DNA of 64,000 nt from Chromobacterium sinusclupearum (GCF_002902845.1 NZ_PPTF01000060.1:2710-66709), one strand, 5' to 3'; shown: positions 11,523-20,841, counted from the stretch's first letter. The notes: generated by a model from the sequence alone, not told the origin. Program-made: numbers and translations.

Positions 11523-13049
11523 ATGGACAAGAAACAAGACGCCCAGGAGCTGCGCCGTTCGCTGCAGGCGCGTCATCTGTCGATGATCGCCATCGGCGGC
11601 TCCATCGGCACCGGCCTGTTCCTGGCCTCCGGCGCCACCATTTCGGGCGCAGGCGCCGGCGGCGCGCTGCTGGCCTATGCGCTGGTGGGCCTGATGGTGT
11701 ACTTCCTGATGACCAGTCTGGGCGAAATGGCCGCCTTCATGCCGGTGTCCGGCTCGTTCCAGGTTTACGGCTCGCGCTTCGTCGATCCGGCCTTCGGCTT
11801 CGCTCAGGGGTGGAACTACTGGTACAACTGGGCCATCACCATCGCGGTGGAGCTGGCCGCGGCCGCCATCATCATGAATTACTGGTTTCCTGGCGTGCCG
11901 GGCGTGCTGTGGAGCGGCGGCTTCCTGGTCATCATCTTCGTGCTGAACTACTTCTCGGTGAAGGGTTTCGGCGAGGCCGAGTTCTGGTGCTCCATGCTGA
12001 AAGTGGCCACCATCATCGCCTTCATCGTCATCGGCTTTTTGATGATTCTGGGCATCATGACCGAACCCGATCCGCACCGCATCGCGCCGGGTCTGGCCGT
12101 GATGACGCAGGGCGACGGCGCCTTTATCGGCGGTTTGGCCGCCTTTGTCGGCGTGGCCATGGTGGTGGGCTTCTCGTTTCAGGGCACCGAGCTGATCGGC
12201 GTGGCCGCCGGCGAGTCGGCCAATCCGGGTCGCACCATTCCGCGCGCCGTGCGCCAGATTTTCTGGCGCATCCTGATGTTCTACATGCTGTCCATCCTGA
12301 TCATCGGCCTGATCCTGCCGCACAACGACCCGTCGCTGCTGAAGAACGACATGAAGGACGTCGGCGCCAGCCCGTTCACCCTGGTCTTCAATCGCGCCGG
12401 CCTGGCCTTCGCCGCCAGCCTGATGAACGCGGTTATCCTGTCCGCCATCCTGTCGGCCGGCAACTCCGGCATGTACGCCTCCACCCGCATGCTGTACGCG
12501 ATGGCCAAGAACGGCATGGCGCCCAAGCTGTTCGGCAAGCTGTCCGACAACGGCGTGCCGCGCAACGCGCTGTATGCCACCACCCTGGTGGCCTGCCTGT
12601 GCTTCCTGACCTCCTTGTTCGAGAGCAATGCGGTGTATATGTGGCTGCTGAACTCGTCCGGCATGACGGGCTTCATCGCCTGGCTGGGCGTCGCGATCAG
12701 CCACTACCGCTTCCGCCGCGCCTATGTGAAGCAGGGCTACAGCCTGGACGACCTGCCGTATAAAGCCAAGTGGTTTCCGCTGGGCCCGATGTTCGCCTTC
12801 GCCTTGTGCCTGCTGATCATGCTGGGCCAGAACTACACCGCCTTCACCGCGGCCAAGGTGGATTGGAACGGCGTGATCGCCACCTATCTGGGCATTCCCT
12901 TGTTCCTGGCTTTGTGGTGGGGCTACCGTTCCAAGCATCGGACCCGCCTGGTGCCGCTGGAGGAGATCGAGCTGGCCGAGGCGCACCGCAAGGCGCTGGA
13001 GCAGCGCGACGAAGGCAAGGGCGGCAAACTGGCCTCCGCGCAAGCCTGA
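11523..13049 (+). CDS. lysP: Lysine-specific permease LysP
   Basis: Amino acid/proton symporter of the APC superfamily, 508 residues with about twelve membrane segments. Resemblance to E. coli LysP runs almost end to end, including LRRSLQARHLSMIAIGGSIG, GLMVYFLMTSLGEMAAFMP, GWNYWYNWAITIAVEL, SFQGTELIGVAAGES, LSAGNSGMYASTRMLYAMAK and SSGMTGFIAWLGVAISHYRF. The ATG at 11523 follows a GAGAGAG purine run; an in-frame TTG at 11517 is less likely. It stands alone, with its own terminator at 13073. I found no lysine riboswitch in the 250 bases upstream. In E. coli LysP also acts as co-sensor of CadC, but no cad genes are visible here. Confidence 0.95.
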   Translation: MDKKQDAQELRRSLQARHLSMIAIGGSIGTGLFLASGATISGAGAGGALLAYALVGLMVYFLMTSLGEMAAFMPVSGSFQVYGSRFVDPAFGFAQGWNYWYNWAITIAVELAAAAIIMNYWFPGVPGVLWSGGFLVIIFVLNYFSVKGFGEAEFWCSMLKVATIIAFIVIGFLMILGIMTEPDPHRIAPGLAVMTQGDGAFIGGLAAFVGVAMVVGFSFQGTELIGVAAGESANPGRTIPRAVRQIFWRILMFYMLSILIIGLILPHNDPSLLKNDMKDVGASPFTLVFNRAGLAFAASLMNAVILSAILSAGNSGMYASTRMLYAMAKNGMAPKLFGKLSDNGVPRNALYATTLVACLCFLTSLFESNAVYMWLLNSSGMTGFIAWLGVAISHYRFRRAYVKQGYSLDDLPYKAKWFPLGPMFAFALCLLIMLGQNYTAFTAAKVDWNGVIATYLGIPLFLALWWGYRSKHRTRLVPLEEIELAEAHRKALEQRDEGKGGKLASAQA

Positions 13050-13072
13050 GGAAGGCTGGCGAAGATTTGACG

Positions 13073-13099
13073 AAGCCCGCTGGCAAGCGGGCTTTTTTT
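13073..13099 (+). terminator. Terminator after lysP
   Basis: Perfect 9-bp stem AAGCCCGCT / AGCGGGCTT with loop GGCA, followed by seven T residues. Confidence 0.9.
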
Positions 13100-13154
13100 A
13101 TGGTTTCATCCGCAATCTCGATATCATTTGAAATATTTTGCGGAGCCGGCCCCG

Positions 13155-13856
13155 ATGCAGTTGCTGTCCATCTTCATGACCAAGTTTCTTTTCGTGATGG
13201 CCGCGCTGCTGCCCATCATGAATCCGCCGGGCCTGGTGCCCATTTTCATCTCGATGACGGCGCGCAATACGCCGCAACAGCGCCGCTACCTGGCGCGCCG
13301 GATCGCCCTGTATTGCGCTTTGCTGCTGGTGGGCAGCATGTATGTCGGCGGTTATGTGCTGTCGTTCTTCGGGGTCTCGCTGCCGGTGGTGCAGATGTCC
13401 GGCGGCCTGCTGATCACTTTCGCCGCCTGGCGCATGCTGAACGACACGCCGGCGGAATCCAGCCAGACATCCAGCGAACCTGCGCGTTCTGACAACACGG
13501 CGGAGCTGAAGCAACGCGCCTTCTACCCCTTGACCTTCCCCCTGACGGTGGGGCCGGGCTCGATCTCCGTCGCCATCACCATCGGCGCCACGCTCACCGG
13601 CAGCGGCAAGGGCATCGTCCGCTACGCCATCGCCCCGCTGGCGGGGTCGGCCGCCGTGCTGGCCAGCAGCGTGCTGGTCTACCTGTGCTACGCCCACGCC
13701 GACAAGCTGCTGCGCTACCTGGGGCAGACCGGCTCCATCGTCTTCCTGCGGCTGTCTGCCTTCATTCTGCTGTGTCTGGGCGTGCAGATCATGTGGGACG
13801 GCTTTGGCGAACTGGCCAGTCAATGGCTGCAAGATCATGCCGGCCTGTTACATTGA
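13155..13856 (+). CDS. MarC/YhgN-family inner-membrane protein
   Basis: 233-residue integral membrane protein of the MarC family (UPF0056), whose biochemical function is unknown despite the name. Typical features are KFLFVMAALLPIMNPPGLVPIF near the N-terminus, the central YPLTFPLTVGPGSI motif around residue 120, and six hydrophobic segments. The start ATG at 13155 has GGAG 9 nt upstream; the frame extends to a TTG at 13128 without a ribosome site. Residues 102-118 form a polar, serine-rich loop. It is not clearly part of an operon: lysP ends in a terminator upstream and yiaY starts 118 nt downstream. Confidence 0.88.
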   Translation: MQLLSIFMTKFLFVMAALLPIMNPPGLVPIFISMTARNTPQQRRYLARRIALYCALLLVGSMYVGGYVLSFFGVSLPVVQMSGGLLITFAAWRMLNDTPAESSQTSSEPARSDNTAELKQRAFYPLTFPLTVGPGSISVAITIGATLTGSGKGIVRYAIAPLAGSAAVLASSVLVYLCYAHADKLLRYLGQTGSIVFLRLSAFILLCLGVQIMWDGFGELASQWLQDHAGLLH

Positions 13857-13974
13857 CCAGTTGATGCCGCATGGCTGCGCCATGGCCGGCGTTTATTGAT
13901 TTGAGGCAAGGCGGGGGCGTATAGGGCGGCGCACACTGTGCTCAACATTTCGAGTCCATTCATGGAGACGGACA

Positions 13975-15108
13975 ATGAGCACAAGCGCTTTCTTCATCCC
14001 CTCACTCAATCTGATGGGCGCTGGCTGTCTGCAACAGGCGGTTGAAACCATGCGCGGCCATGGTTTCCGGCGCGCGCTGATCGTGACCGACCAGGGCTTG
14101 GTCAAGGCCGGCCTGGCCGGCAAGGTTGCCCAGATGCTGGGCGAGGCCGATATCGAGCCGGTGATATTTGACGGCGTGCATCCCAATCCAAGCTGCGCCA
14201 ACGTCAATGCCGGCCTGTCCCTGCTGAAAGAGAAGAAGTGCGACGTGGTGGTGTCGCTGGGCGGCGGCTCGCCGCACGACTGCGCCAAGGCTATCGCGCT
14301 GGTGGCGGTGAACGGCGGCAAGATCCAGGACTACGAGGGCGTGGACAAGTCCGCCAAGCCGCAGCTGCCGCTGGTGGCGATCAACACCACCGCCGGCACG
14401 GCGTCGGAGATGACCCGCTTCTGCATCATCACCGACGAATCCCGCCACATCAAGATGGCCATCGTCGACAAGCACACCACGCCGATTCTGTCGGTCAACG
14501 ACCCGGAAACCATGGCCGGCATGCCAGCCTCGCTGACGGCGGCCACCGGCATGGATGCGCTGACCCACGCGGTGGAGGCCTATGTGTCCACCATCGCCAC
14601 CCCCATCACCGACGCCTGCGCCTTGAAGGCGGTGGAGCTGATCGCCGGCTTCCTGCGCCGCGCGGTGAAGGATGGCAAGGACATGGAAGCGCGCGAGCAG
14701 ATGGCTTACGCGCAGTTCCTGGCCGGCATGGCCTTCAACAACGCTTCCTTGGGCTATGTGCACGCGATGGCGCACCAGCTGGGCGGCTTCTACGATCTGC
14801 CGCACGGCGTGTGCAACGCGGTGCTGCTGCCGCATGTGCAAGTCTTTAACGCCGCCGTCGCCGGCGAGCGGCTGGGCGATGTGGCCCTGGCGTTGGGCGA
14901 GAAGACCCGCAGCGCCGAAGCCGCCATCGCCGCGATCAAGCGTCTTGCCGCCGATGTCGGCATCCCGGCCGGCTTGAAAGAGCTGGGCGTGAAAGAAGCC
15001 GATATTCCGACCCTGGCCGACAACGCCTTGAAGGATGCCTGTGGCCTGACCAATCCGCGCAAGGCCAGCCACGAAGAAATCTGCGCGATCTTCCGCGCGG
15101 CCATCTAG
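13975..15108 (+). CDS. yiaY: Iron-containing alcohol dehydrogenase YiaY
   Basis: Group III Fe-dependent NAD alcohol dehydrogenase, 377 residues. Similarity to E. coli YiaY is very high along its length ([53 protein letters not shown]). The GGGS motif near residue 97 binds NAD(P). Metal ligands are the Asp and His of [12 protein letters not shown] and the two His of [20 protein letters not shown] precedes the ATG at good spacing. A perfect 11-bp hairpin follows the gene. The family oxidises short-chain alcohols, and YiaY has been linked to L-threonine oxidation; substrate here is unknown. Confidence 0.94.
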   Translation: MSTSAFFIPSLNLMGAGCLQQAVETMRGHGFRRALIVTDQGLVKAGLAGKVAQMLGEADIEPVIFDGVHPNPSCANVNAGLSLLKEKKCDVVVSLGGGSPHDCAKAIALVAVNGGKIQDYEGVDKSAKPQLPLVAINTTAGTASEMTRFCIITDESRHIKMAIVDKHTTPILSVNDPETMAGMPASLTAATGMDALTHAVEAYVSTIATPITDACALKAVELIAGFLRRAVKDGKDMEAREQMAYAQFLAGMAFNNASLGYVHAMAHQLGGFYDLPHGVCNAVLLPHVQVFNAAVAGERLGDVALALGEKTRSAEAAIAAIKRLAADVGIPAGLKELGVKEADIPTLADNALKDACGLTNPRKASHEEICAIFRAAI

Positions 15109-15139
15109 CCGCGCTGCCCGGCCCCTGCGGCTGGGCTTC

Positions 15140-15168
15140 TCCGCGGCCTGAACGTTCCAGGCCGCGGA
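15140..15168. other. Perfect 11-bp hairpin downstream of yiaY
   Basis: Arms TCCGCGGCCTG and CAGGCCGCGGA with a 7-nt loop. It sits between yiaY and the DUF488 gene. There is no T run, so it is not a classical terminator; it may stabilise the 3' end of the mRNA. Confidence 0.5.
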
Positions 15169-15227
15169 ATCACCGCCCACGGGAAGCTGGCCAGTGTGGC
15201 CGGCGCCTCGCGGACAAGGAGGGTTAT

Positions 15228-15599
15228 ATGAACGCCTCTATACGTCTGGTTTCCATCGGGCAATGCAAAATTCCCCCCGCCAAGGGCTTTCTACTGTCAA
15301 GCAAGTGGCCGCGGCAGTGGCCGCGCACGGCCCTTTTGCCGGACCACTGGCTGCGTCGCGTGCTGCCTACGGAGGAGCTGGTGGCCTGGATGCATGGCGA
15401 TAGCGTGCGTTGGCCGACGTTCTGCGACATTTACTGGGCTGATCTGGGCGCCAATCCTGCGCGCTGGCAGGCCTTGCTCGGCGCGATGCGCGAGGGCGAG
15501 CTGGTGTTGCTGCATGATTGCGGCGACGGCCAGTACACCTCGGTGCGCGCGCTGGAGCAGTTTTTGCGGCGGTTGGACGAAAACGGCATGGCGGCTTGA
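15228..15599 (+). CDS. DUF488 family protein (YeaO-like)
   Basis: 123-residue cytosolic protein. It follows the DUF488/YeaO layout: an N-terminal IRLVSIG strand, a WPR repeat (KWPRQWPRTALLPDHWLRRVLP) matching the family WPRG region, then ELVAWMHGDSVRWPTFCDIYWADL and a C-terminal LVLLHDCGDGQYTSVRALEQFL. A strong AAGGAGGG box lies just before the ATG. The function of DUF488 is unknown. The gene lies alone between yiaY and metZ; no terminator separates it from metZ 125 nt downstream. Confidence 0.75.
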   Translation: MNASIRLVSIGQCKIPPAKGFLLSSKWPRQWPRTALLPDHWLRRVLPTEELVAWMHGDSVRWPTFCDIYWADLGANPARWQALLGAMREGELVLLHDCGDGQYTSVRALEQFLRRLDENGMAA

Positions 15600-15724
15600 G
15601 CGGCCAAATTTCCTAAGCGGAACAGCCTTAGCGCCCGATGGCATTTAGCAAGCGGGCGGTTTTCGGGCAAGATAGGCGGGTAAGCATTGCCGGCGCCAAG
15701 CCGGGACGAGAAAGAGAGACGCGC

Positions 15725-16906
15725 ATGTCGGGCCCGCAACAAGAGAATCTGCATCCGGAAACGCTGGCTATTCGCGCCGGCCGCACCATCAGCGAATACG
15801 GCGAGCACAGCCAGGGGCTGTTCCTCACCTCCAGTTTCACCTATGAGTCGGCGGCGCAGGCCGCGGCCATGTTCCTCGGCGAGATCGAGGGCTATACCTA
15901 TTCCCGCTTCACTAACCCCACTGTTTCAGCCTTCCAGCAAAGGCTGGCGCAGATGGAGTGCGGCGAGCGCGCCATCGCCACCGCCACTGGCATGGCGGCC
16001 ATCCAGGCCATCATGATGACTTTGCTGCAGGCCGGCGATCACATTGTTTCCTCGCAAAGCCTGTTCGGCTCCACCATCAATCTGCTTGCCAACCAGCTGA
16101 CCAAGTTCGGCGTGACCACGACTTTTGTCGATGCGCGCGATCTGCAAGCCTGGCGCGCCGCGATCCAGCCGAACACCAAGCTGCTGTTTCTGGAGACGCC
16201 TTCCAATCCACTGACGGAAGTGGCCGACGTGGCCGCCGTCGCCGATATCGCCCACGCCCATGATGCCCTGCTGGTGGTGGACAACAGTTTTTGTTCGCCG
16301 GCGCTGCAGCAGCCATTGAAGCTGGGAGCGGATCTGGTCATGCATTCCGCCACCAAGTTCATCGACGGCCATGGACGGGTGATGGGCGGGGCGGTGGTGG
16401 GCAACGACAAATTGATCGAGCAGATCTATCTGCATGTGCGCACCGCCGGACCGTCGCTGTCGCCGTTCAATGCCTGGACGCTGCTGTCCGGGTTGGAGAC
16501 GCTGCATCTGCGCATGGAAAAACACAGCGCCAACGCGCTGGAACTGGCGCGCTGGCTGGAGGCGCAACCGAATGTCGAGCGCGTGTATTACCCCGGCCTG
16601 GAAAGCCATCCGCAGTATGAGCTGGCGCGCCGCCAGCAGAAGAGCGGCGGGGCGGTGGTGTCGTTTGTGGTGAAGGGCGGCCGCGAGGCGGCATGGAAGG
16701 TGGTGGACGGCGTGCGCGTGATTTCGCGCACGGCGAATCTGGGCGATGTGAAAAGCACCATCACCCACCCCGCCAGCACGACGCATGCCCGCGTGACGCC
16801 CGAAGCGCGCGAGAAGGCCGGCATTGTCGAGGGGCTGTTGCGCGTTAGCGTCGGCCTGGAAAATGTGTTGGACTTGCAGCGGGATTTGGCGCTGGGCCTT
16901 GACTAA
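15725..16906 (+). CDS. metZ: O-succinylhomoserine sulfhydrylase
   Basis: PLP enzyme of the Cys/Met metabolism family, 393 residues, that makes homocysteine from O-succinylhomoserine and sulfide in direct-sulfurylation methionine synthesis. The start MSGPQQENLHPETLAIRAGR is typical of MetZ. PLP-binding features are the YTYSRFTNPT and GMAAIQA regions and the Schiff-base lysine in MHSATKFIDGHGR (about residue 210). The C-terminal STITHPASTTHARV motif and LLRVSVGLEN complete the family pattern. MetZ rather than MetB or MetY is chosen on these N-terminal and loop motifs. A frame extension to 15638 lacks a ribosome site. Strong terminator downstream. Confidence 0.9.
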   Translation: MSGPQQENLHPETLAIRAGRTISEYGEHSQGLFLTSSFTYESAAQAAAMFLGEIEGYTYSRFTNPTVSAFQQRLAQMECGERAIATATGMAAIQAIMMTLLQAGDHIVSSQSLFGSTINLLANQLTKFGVTTTFVDARDLQAWRAAIQPNTKLLFLETPSNPLTEVADVAAVADIAHAHDALLVVDNSFCSPALQQPLKLGADLVMHSATKFIDGHGRVMGGAVVGNDKLIEQIYLHVRTAGPSLSPFNAWTLLSGLETLHLRMEKHSANALELARWLEAQPNVERVYYPGLESHPQYELARRQQKSGGAVVSFVVKGGREAAWKVVDGVRVISRTANLGDVKSTITHPASTTHARVTPEAREKAGIVEGLLRVSVGLENVLDLQRDLALGLD

Positions 16907-16930
16907 GCCCTTTTAACGCGTGTTTCATTC

Positions 16931-16965
16931 AAACGGCAGTCTAAAATCAAGACTGCCGTTTTTTT
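16931..16965 (+). terminator. Terminator after metZ
   Basis: Perfect 12-bp stem AAACGGCAGTCT / AGACTGCCGTTT with a 7-nt loop and a following T run. Confidence 0.92.
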
Positions 16966-17006
16966 GTTTGCCCTGAGCGGTGAATGCGCAAGGTGCCCTG
17001 CATGCC

Positions 17007-17050
17007 TTGACATTGATCAAGTTAAAACGTAAGTTTGAAACGCTTGTTCG
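17007..17050 (+). promoter_or_regulatory. Promoter and PsrA-type operator of the TetR regulator
   Basis: A consensus -35 TTGACA at 17007 is followed after 17 nt by TAAGTT (a modest -10). Immediately downstream, at 17037-17050, is GAAAC-GCTT-GTTCG, one mismatch from the published PsrA consensus (G/C)AAAC-N2-4-GTTT(G/C). It lies 9 nt before the regulator's first ATG, a position fit for autorepression. The promoter is inference; the palindrome is direct. Confidence 0.55.
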
Positions 17051-17059
17051 AAAGCTGAG

Positions 17060-17746
17060 ATGAGCAAGACTAAACCACACAATACAACAAAGGCACTGGA
17101 GACCATGGAGGCAAACCGCCCCGATACCGCCACCCGCATCCTGGACGTTGCCGAACGTCTGTTTGTGGAGCATGGATTCGAGGCGACTTCGCTGCGCATG
17201 ATCACCCAGCAGGCCGAGGTGAATCTGGCCGCGGTGAACTATCACTTCGGCTCCAAGGATGCGTTGTTCGAGTCCGTGTTCATGCGCAGGCTGGCGCCGT
17301 TGCTGGAAGACTGCCTGGCGGAACTGGACCTGCTGGAAGCGAAGCCGGGCGAATTGCCGCTGGAGCAACTGGTGCTGTCGTTCATTCGGCCGTGCCTGGT
17401 GTTGTCCAAGGACCCGTCCCGCGGCGGCGCCATGTTTGTGCGCCTGCTGTCGCGCACGCTGGTGGAAAACCACCGTCTGTTGCGCGAGACCATCTCGCAG
17501 CAGTACAGCGTGTTCGTGCAGCGCTACACGGAAGCGTTCCAGCGCGCGCTGCCCCATCTGGAGCCGGAGCAGCTCGCCTGGCGCATGCATCTCGCCTTTA
17601 GCGTCATGTTCAACGCCTTTGCCGGCAACGATGTGCTGAAAATCTTCACGCGCAGCCAGATCGTTACCGCCCGGGATCCGGACATGATCGTCAAATACCT
17701 GGTGCCGTTTGTGATAGCCGGTTTGGTCGCGCCCATCGAGGGCTGA
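17060..17746 (+). CDS. psrA: TetR-family regulator of fatty acid oxidation, PsrA-like
   Basis: 228-residue TetR repressor. The N-terminal helix-turn-helix covers about residues 22-70 (RILDVAERLFVEHGFEATSL, then VNLAAVNYHFGSKDALFESV), which matches PsrA of Pseudomonas closely in the recognition helix. The C-terminal ligand domain includes FIRPCLVLSKDPSRGGAMFV. PsrA binds long-chain acyl ligands and derepresses beta-oxidation genes; fadE follows 75 nt downstream on the same strand and probably shares its transcript. The start is uncertain: the ATG at 17060 has a weak ribosome site, and an ATG at 17105 has GGAG but only 3 nt away. The palindrome at 17037 suggests autoregulation. Confidence 0.82.
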   Translation: MSKTKPHNTTKALETMEANRPDTATRILDVAERLFVEHGFEATSLRMITQQAEVNLAAVNYHFGSKDALFESVFMRRLAPLLEDCLAELDLLEAKPGELPLEQLVLSFIRPCLVLSKDPSRGGAMFVRLLSRTLVENHRLLRETISQQYSVFVQRYTEAFQRALPHLEPEQLAWRMHLAFSVMFNAFAGNDVLKIFTRSQIVTARDPDMIVKYLVPFVIAGLVAPIEG

Positions 17747-17821
17747 TTCCGCGTCGTTCGCCAAGGATTACAACAGCAAGGCGGCGCGCGGGACCGAGGG
17801 GTCAACACGAGGGTAAACACA

Positions 17822-20275
17822 ATGATTGCTGCCGTAATTCTGGTCGCGCTGATCGTCGCGCTGGCCTACTGCGCCGCGCCGGTGCTGGTTTGGACCGTGG
17901 GCCTTGCCGCCTGGCTCGCCGCGTTCCAGTTCGTTTTCCATTGCGAGGTTCACGCCGCCGTCTGGGCGGTGTTCGCCGTTGTCGCCGCCGTGCTGAACAT
18001 CGTGCCGCTGCGCCGCGCGGTGTTCACCGGTCCGGTGTTCGGCGTGTTCAAGAAAATCACGCCGGCGATGTCGCAGACCGAGCAGGAGGCCATCAACGCC
18101 GGCACGGTTTGGTGGGATCGCGACCTGTTCTCCGGCAAGCCAGACTACAACCGTCTGCTGTCTTTTCCGGACCCGAAGCTGACGCCTGAAGAGCAGGCGT
18201 TCATCGACGGCCCGACAGAACAGCTGTGCGCGATGATAGACGACTGGAAGATCACCCATGAGCTGAAGGATCTGCCGCCGGAAGTGTGGCAGTTCATCAA
18301 GGATCACGGCTTCCTGGGCATGATCGTCAAGAAGAAGTACGGCGGCCTGGAATTCTCCAATTACGCCCATGCCAAGGTGGTGACCAAGATCGCCACCCGT
18401 GGCGGCACCGCAGCGGTATCGGTGATGGTGCCGAACTCGCTCGGCCCGGGCGAACTGCTGCAGCATTACGGCACGGAGGCGCAGAAGGATTACTATCTGC
18501 CGCGTCTGGCCAAGGGCGTGGAAGTGCCGTGCTTCGCGCTGACCAGCCCGTATGCCGGTTCCGACGCCGGCGCCATCCCGGACTTTGGCGTGGTGTGCCG
18601 CGGTTCCTACACTCATCCGCGCACCGGCGAGCGTTTCGAAGACGTGCTGGGCGTGCGCGTCAGCTGGGAAAAGCGCTGGATCACCCTGGCCCCGGTCGCC
18701 ACCATCCTGGGCCTGGCCTTCAAGATGTATGACCCGGATCACCTGCTGGGCGATAAGGAAGAAATCGGCATCACCTGCGCGCTGGTGCCGACCGAGCATG
18801 TCGGCGTGGAAATCGGCCGTCGCCATTTCCCGGGCGGCTCGGCCTTCATGAACGGCCCGACCTGGGGCAAGGACGTGTTCATTCCGCTGGAGTGGATCAT
18901 CGGCGGCCGCGAATACGCAGGCCAAGGCTGGCGCATGCTAGTGGAATGCCTGTCGGTGGGCCGCTGCATCTCGCTGCCGGCCATGTCCGTCGCCTGCGGC
19001 AAGCTGACCAGCTACACCACCGGCGCCTATGCCCGCATCCGCGACCAATTCGGCCTGCCCATCGGCAAGTTCGAAGGCGTGGACGAGGCGATGGCCCGCA
19101 TCGGCGGCTACACCTATCAGATGGAAGCGGCGCAGGATCTGGCCTTGACCGCCCTCGACAACGGCGAGAAGCCGTCCGTGCTGTCTGCCATCCTGAAGTA
19201 CCACAACACCGAGCGCATGCGCAAAACGCTGAACGACGCGATGGACGTGCACGGCGGCAAGACCGTGGTGCTGGGGCCGCGCAACTATCTGGCGCGCGGT
19301 TATCAGGCCATCCCGATCGGCATCACCGTGGAGGGCGCCAACATCCTGACCCGTTCGATGATCATCTACGGCCAGGGCGCGATCCGCTGCCATCCGTTTG
19401 TGCTGCGTGAAATGAAGGCGGCGATGGCCAACGACGGCGCGGAGTTCGACAAGGCGATTACCGGGCATATCAACTTCGTCATCAGCAACTTCGTCCGCTC
19501 GCTGTGGCTGGGTCTGACCTGCAGCCGTTTCGCGAAGAGCCCGAAGGGCGGCGTCACCGCGGCGTACTACAAGCGCGTCACCCGTTTCTCCAGCGCCTTC
19601 GCGCTGCTGTCCGACATGGCCATGTTCAGCCTGGGCGGCTCGCTGAAGTTCCGCGAGAAGCTGTCGGCCCGCCTGGGCGACATGCTGTCCGGCCTGTACA
19701 TCGCCACCGCCTCGCTGAAGCGTTTCGAGCGCGACGGCGCGCCGAAGGAAGACATCGCCGTGATGAGCTGGGCGGTGGAGAACGCCTTGTACGATGTGCA
19801 AGTGGCGATGGACGGCTTCCTGGCCAACCTGCCTAGCCGAGGCCTGGCCTGGGTGCTGCGCCGCATTATTTTCCCGTGGGGCCTGACGCTGAAGCCGGCA
19901 TCCGACCGCACCGGCACCAAGGTGGCGCGCGCCCTGATGGAGCCGGGCGGCACCCGCGACCGCCTGACTCACGGCATGTACGTGCCTAAGGAAGAGACTG
20001 ATCCGGTCGGCGTGCTGGGCCATGCGCTGAATGCGATTCTGGCCACCGATCCGGTGGAGCAGAAGCTGCGCAAGCTGGCGCGTGACGGCAAGTTCAAGAC
20101 CATCACCGCGCGCGAGCGCCTGGCCGAGGCCTTGCAAACGGGCCTGATCAATCAGGAGGAGTTCGATGCGGTAACCCGCGCCCGCAAGCTCAAGCGGGAT
20201 GTGATCATGGTGGACGACTTCGACAAGAAGCTGGAACAGCATGATGACAAATTGCTGCAGCGCCTGATTTTCTAA
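17822..20275 (+). CDS. fadE: Acyl-CoA dehydrogenase FadE
   Basis: FAD-dependent first enzyme of beta-oxidation, 817 residues, the large membrane-associated FadE type (E. coli 814). Residues 1-70 hold two or three hydrophobic segments (MIAAVILVALIVALAYCAAP...). The dehydrogenase core follows, with KDHGFLGMIVKKKYGGLEFS, VPCFALTSPYAGSDAG (flavin/substrate loop) and VWSKR-like sequence replaced by VSWEKRWITLAPVA. The mid region has YARIRDQFGLPIGKFEGVDE and a C-terminal extension specific to FadE from about residue 520. It follows the PsrA-like regulator and is followed by tandem hairpins. Electron acceptor ETF genes are not in the window. Confidence 0.94.
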   Translation: MIAAVILVALIVALAYCAAPVLVWTVGLAAWLAAFQFVFHCEVHAAVWAVFAVVAAVLNIVPLRRAVFTGPVFGVFKKITPAMSQTEQEAINAGTVWWDRDLFSGKPDYNRLLSFPDPKLTPEEQAFIDGPTEQLCAMIDDWKITHELKDLPPEVWQFIKDHGFLGMIVKKKYGGLEFSNYAHAKVVTKIATRGGTAAVSVMVPNSLGPGELLQHYGTEAQKDYYLPRLAKGVEVPCFALTSPYAGSDAGAIPDFGVVCRGSYTHPRTGERFEDVLGVRVSWEKRWITLAPVATILGLAFKMYDPDHLLGDKEEIGITCALVPTEHVGVEIGRRHFPGGSAFMNGPTWGKDVFIPLEWIIGGREYAGQGWRMLVECLSVGRCISLPAMSVACGKLTSYTTGAYARIRDQFGLPIGKFEGVDEAMARIGGYTYQMEAAQDLALTALDNGEKPSVLSAILKYHNTERMRKTLNDAMDVHGGKTVVLGPRNYLARGYQAIPIGITVEGANILTRSMIIYGQGAIRCHPFVLREMKAAMANDGAEFDKAITGHINFVISNFVRSLWLGLTCSRFAKSPKGGVTAAYYKRVTRFSSAFALLSDMAMFSLGGSLKFREKLSARLGDMLSGLYIATASLKRFERDGAPKEDIAVMSWAVENALYDVQVAMDGFLANLPSRGLAWVLRRIIFPWGLTLKPASDRTGTKVARALMEPGGTRDRLTHGMYVPKEETDPVGVLGHALNAILATDPVEQKLRKLARDGKFKTITARERLAEALQTGLINQEEFDAVTRARKLKRDVIMVDDFDKKLEQHDDKLLQRLIF

Positions 20276-20296
20276 GCCAGGCAACGTGGTACCATG

Positions 20297-20356
20297 CGCC
20301 GGATACCGCATGTATCCGGCGTTCCGCAAAGCGGCCGCGTCTCATGCGGCCGCTTT
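20297..20356 (+). other. Tandem perfect hairpins between fadE and the thioesterase gene
   Basis: Two perfect inverted repeats in a row. The first, 20297-20321, has arms CGCCGGATAC / GTATCCGGCG and a 5-nt loop. The second, 20328-20356, has arms AAAGCGGCCGC / GCGGCCGCTTT and a 7-nt loop. The second could terminate fadE transcription (T run only 3 long) or, with the first, form a processing or stabilising structure upstream of the thioesterase ribosome site at 20383. Confidence 0.6.
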
Positions 20357-20395
20357 GTCGAACGCGACAAAGTGATAAAGGCGGGAGAGTGTGTG

Positions 20396-20773
20396 ATGGA
20401 ACAGCAAGAAGCCAGGGTGCCGGTGTTGCGGGTAAGGGCCTTGCCCACCAGCACCAATGCCTATGGGCGAGTGCAGGCAGGCTGGCTGATGAGCCAGATC
20501 GACTTGGCGGGCAGCCTGGATGCCGAGCGTTTGTCGCGCGGCCCGGTCACCACGGTGGCCGTCAACGCTTTCCAGTTTTCCGCGGCCATCTTGTTGGGCG
20601 ATGTGGTGGATCTATATGTGGAGCGGCTGCGCATCGGCCAGAAGTCCATCACGCTGAAAATCTCAGTGGAGGCGCAGCGCATGGATGGCTCGCACGTGCG
20701 GATCACCGAGGTGATCGCCACCTATGTCGCCATCGATCGCGACGGCAAATCGCGTCTGCTGGAAGCGGGCTGA
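20396..20773 (+). CDS. Hotdog-fold acyl-CoA thioesterase, YciA-like
   Basis: 125-residue protein of the 4HBT/BFIT-type hotdog family. The signature PTSTNAYGRVQAGWLMSQIDLAG aligns with YciA (TNANG..FGGWLMSQMD), including the catalytic aspartate. The core helix is followed by VTTVAVNAFQFSAAILLGDVVDLY and KSITLKISVEAQ, then a TEVIATYVAID strand and the last GKSRL. The ATG at 20396 has GGGAG 8 nt upstream; the frame extends to 20294 through the hairpins and is not used. Its place between fadE and fadL suggests a role in releasing CoA from acyl-CoA during fatty acid breakdown; YciA enzymes act on many acyl-CoAs. Confidence 0.83.
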   Translation: MEQQEARVPVLRVRALPTSTNAYGRVQAGWLMSQIDLAGSLDAERLSRGPVTTVAVNAFQFSAAILLGDVVDLYVERLRIGQKSITLKISVEAQRMDGSHVRITEVIATYVAIDRDGKSRLLEAG

Positions 20774-20813
20774 GGCAATATTGTTTCGGTCTTCATCAAT
20801 TGTTGTGGAAATG

Positions 20814-20841
20814 TTGCAGTAAAACGAACGTTTGGAATAAT
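20814..20841 (+). promoter_or_regulatory. PsrA-type operator within the fadL promoter
   Basis: AAAAC-GAAC-GTTTG at 20821-20834 fits the PsrA consensus (G/C)AAAC-N4-GTTT(G/C) except for the first base. It lies between a weak -35 (TTGCAG, 20814) and a good -10 (AATAAT, 20836). Operator placement between the two promoter elements fits repression. The promoter assignment is inference. Confidence 0.55.
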
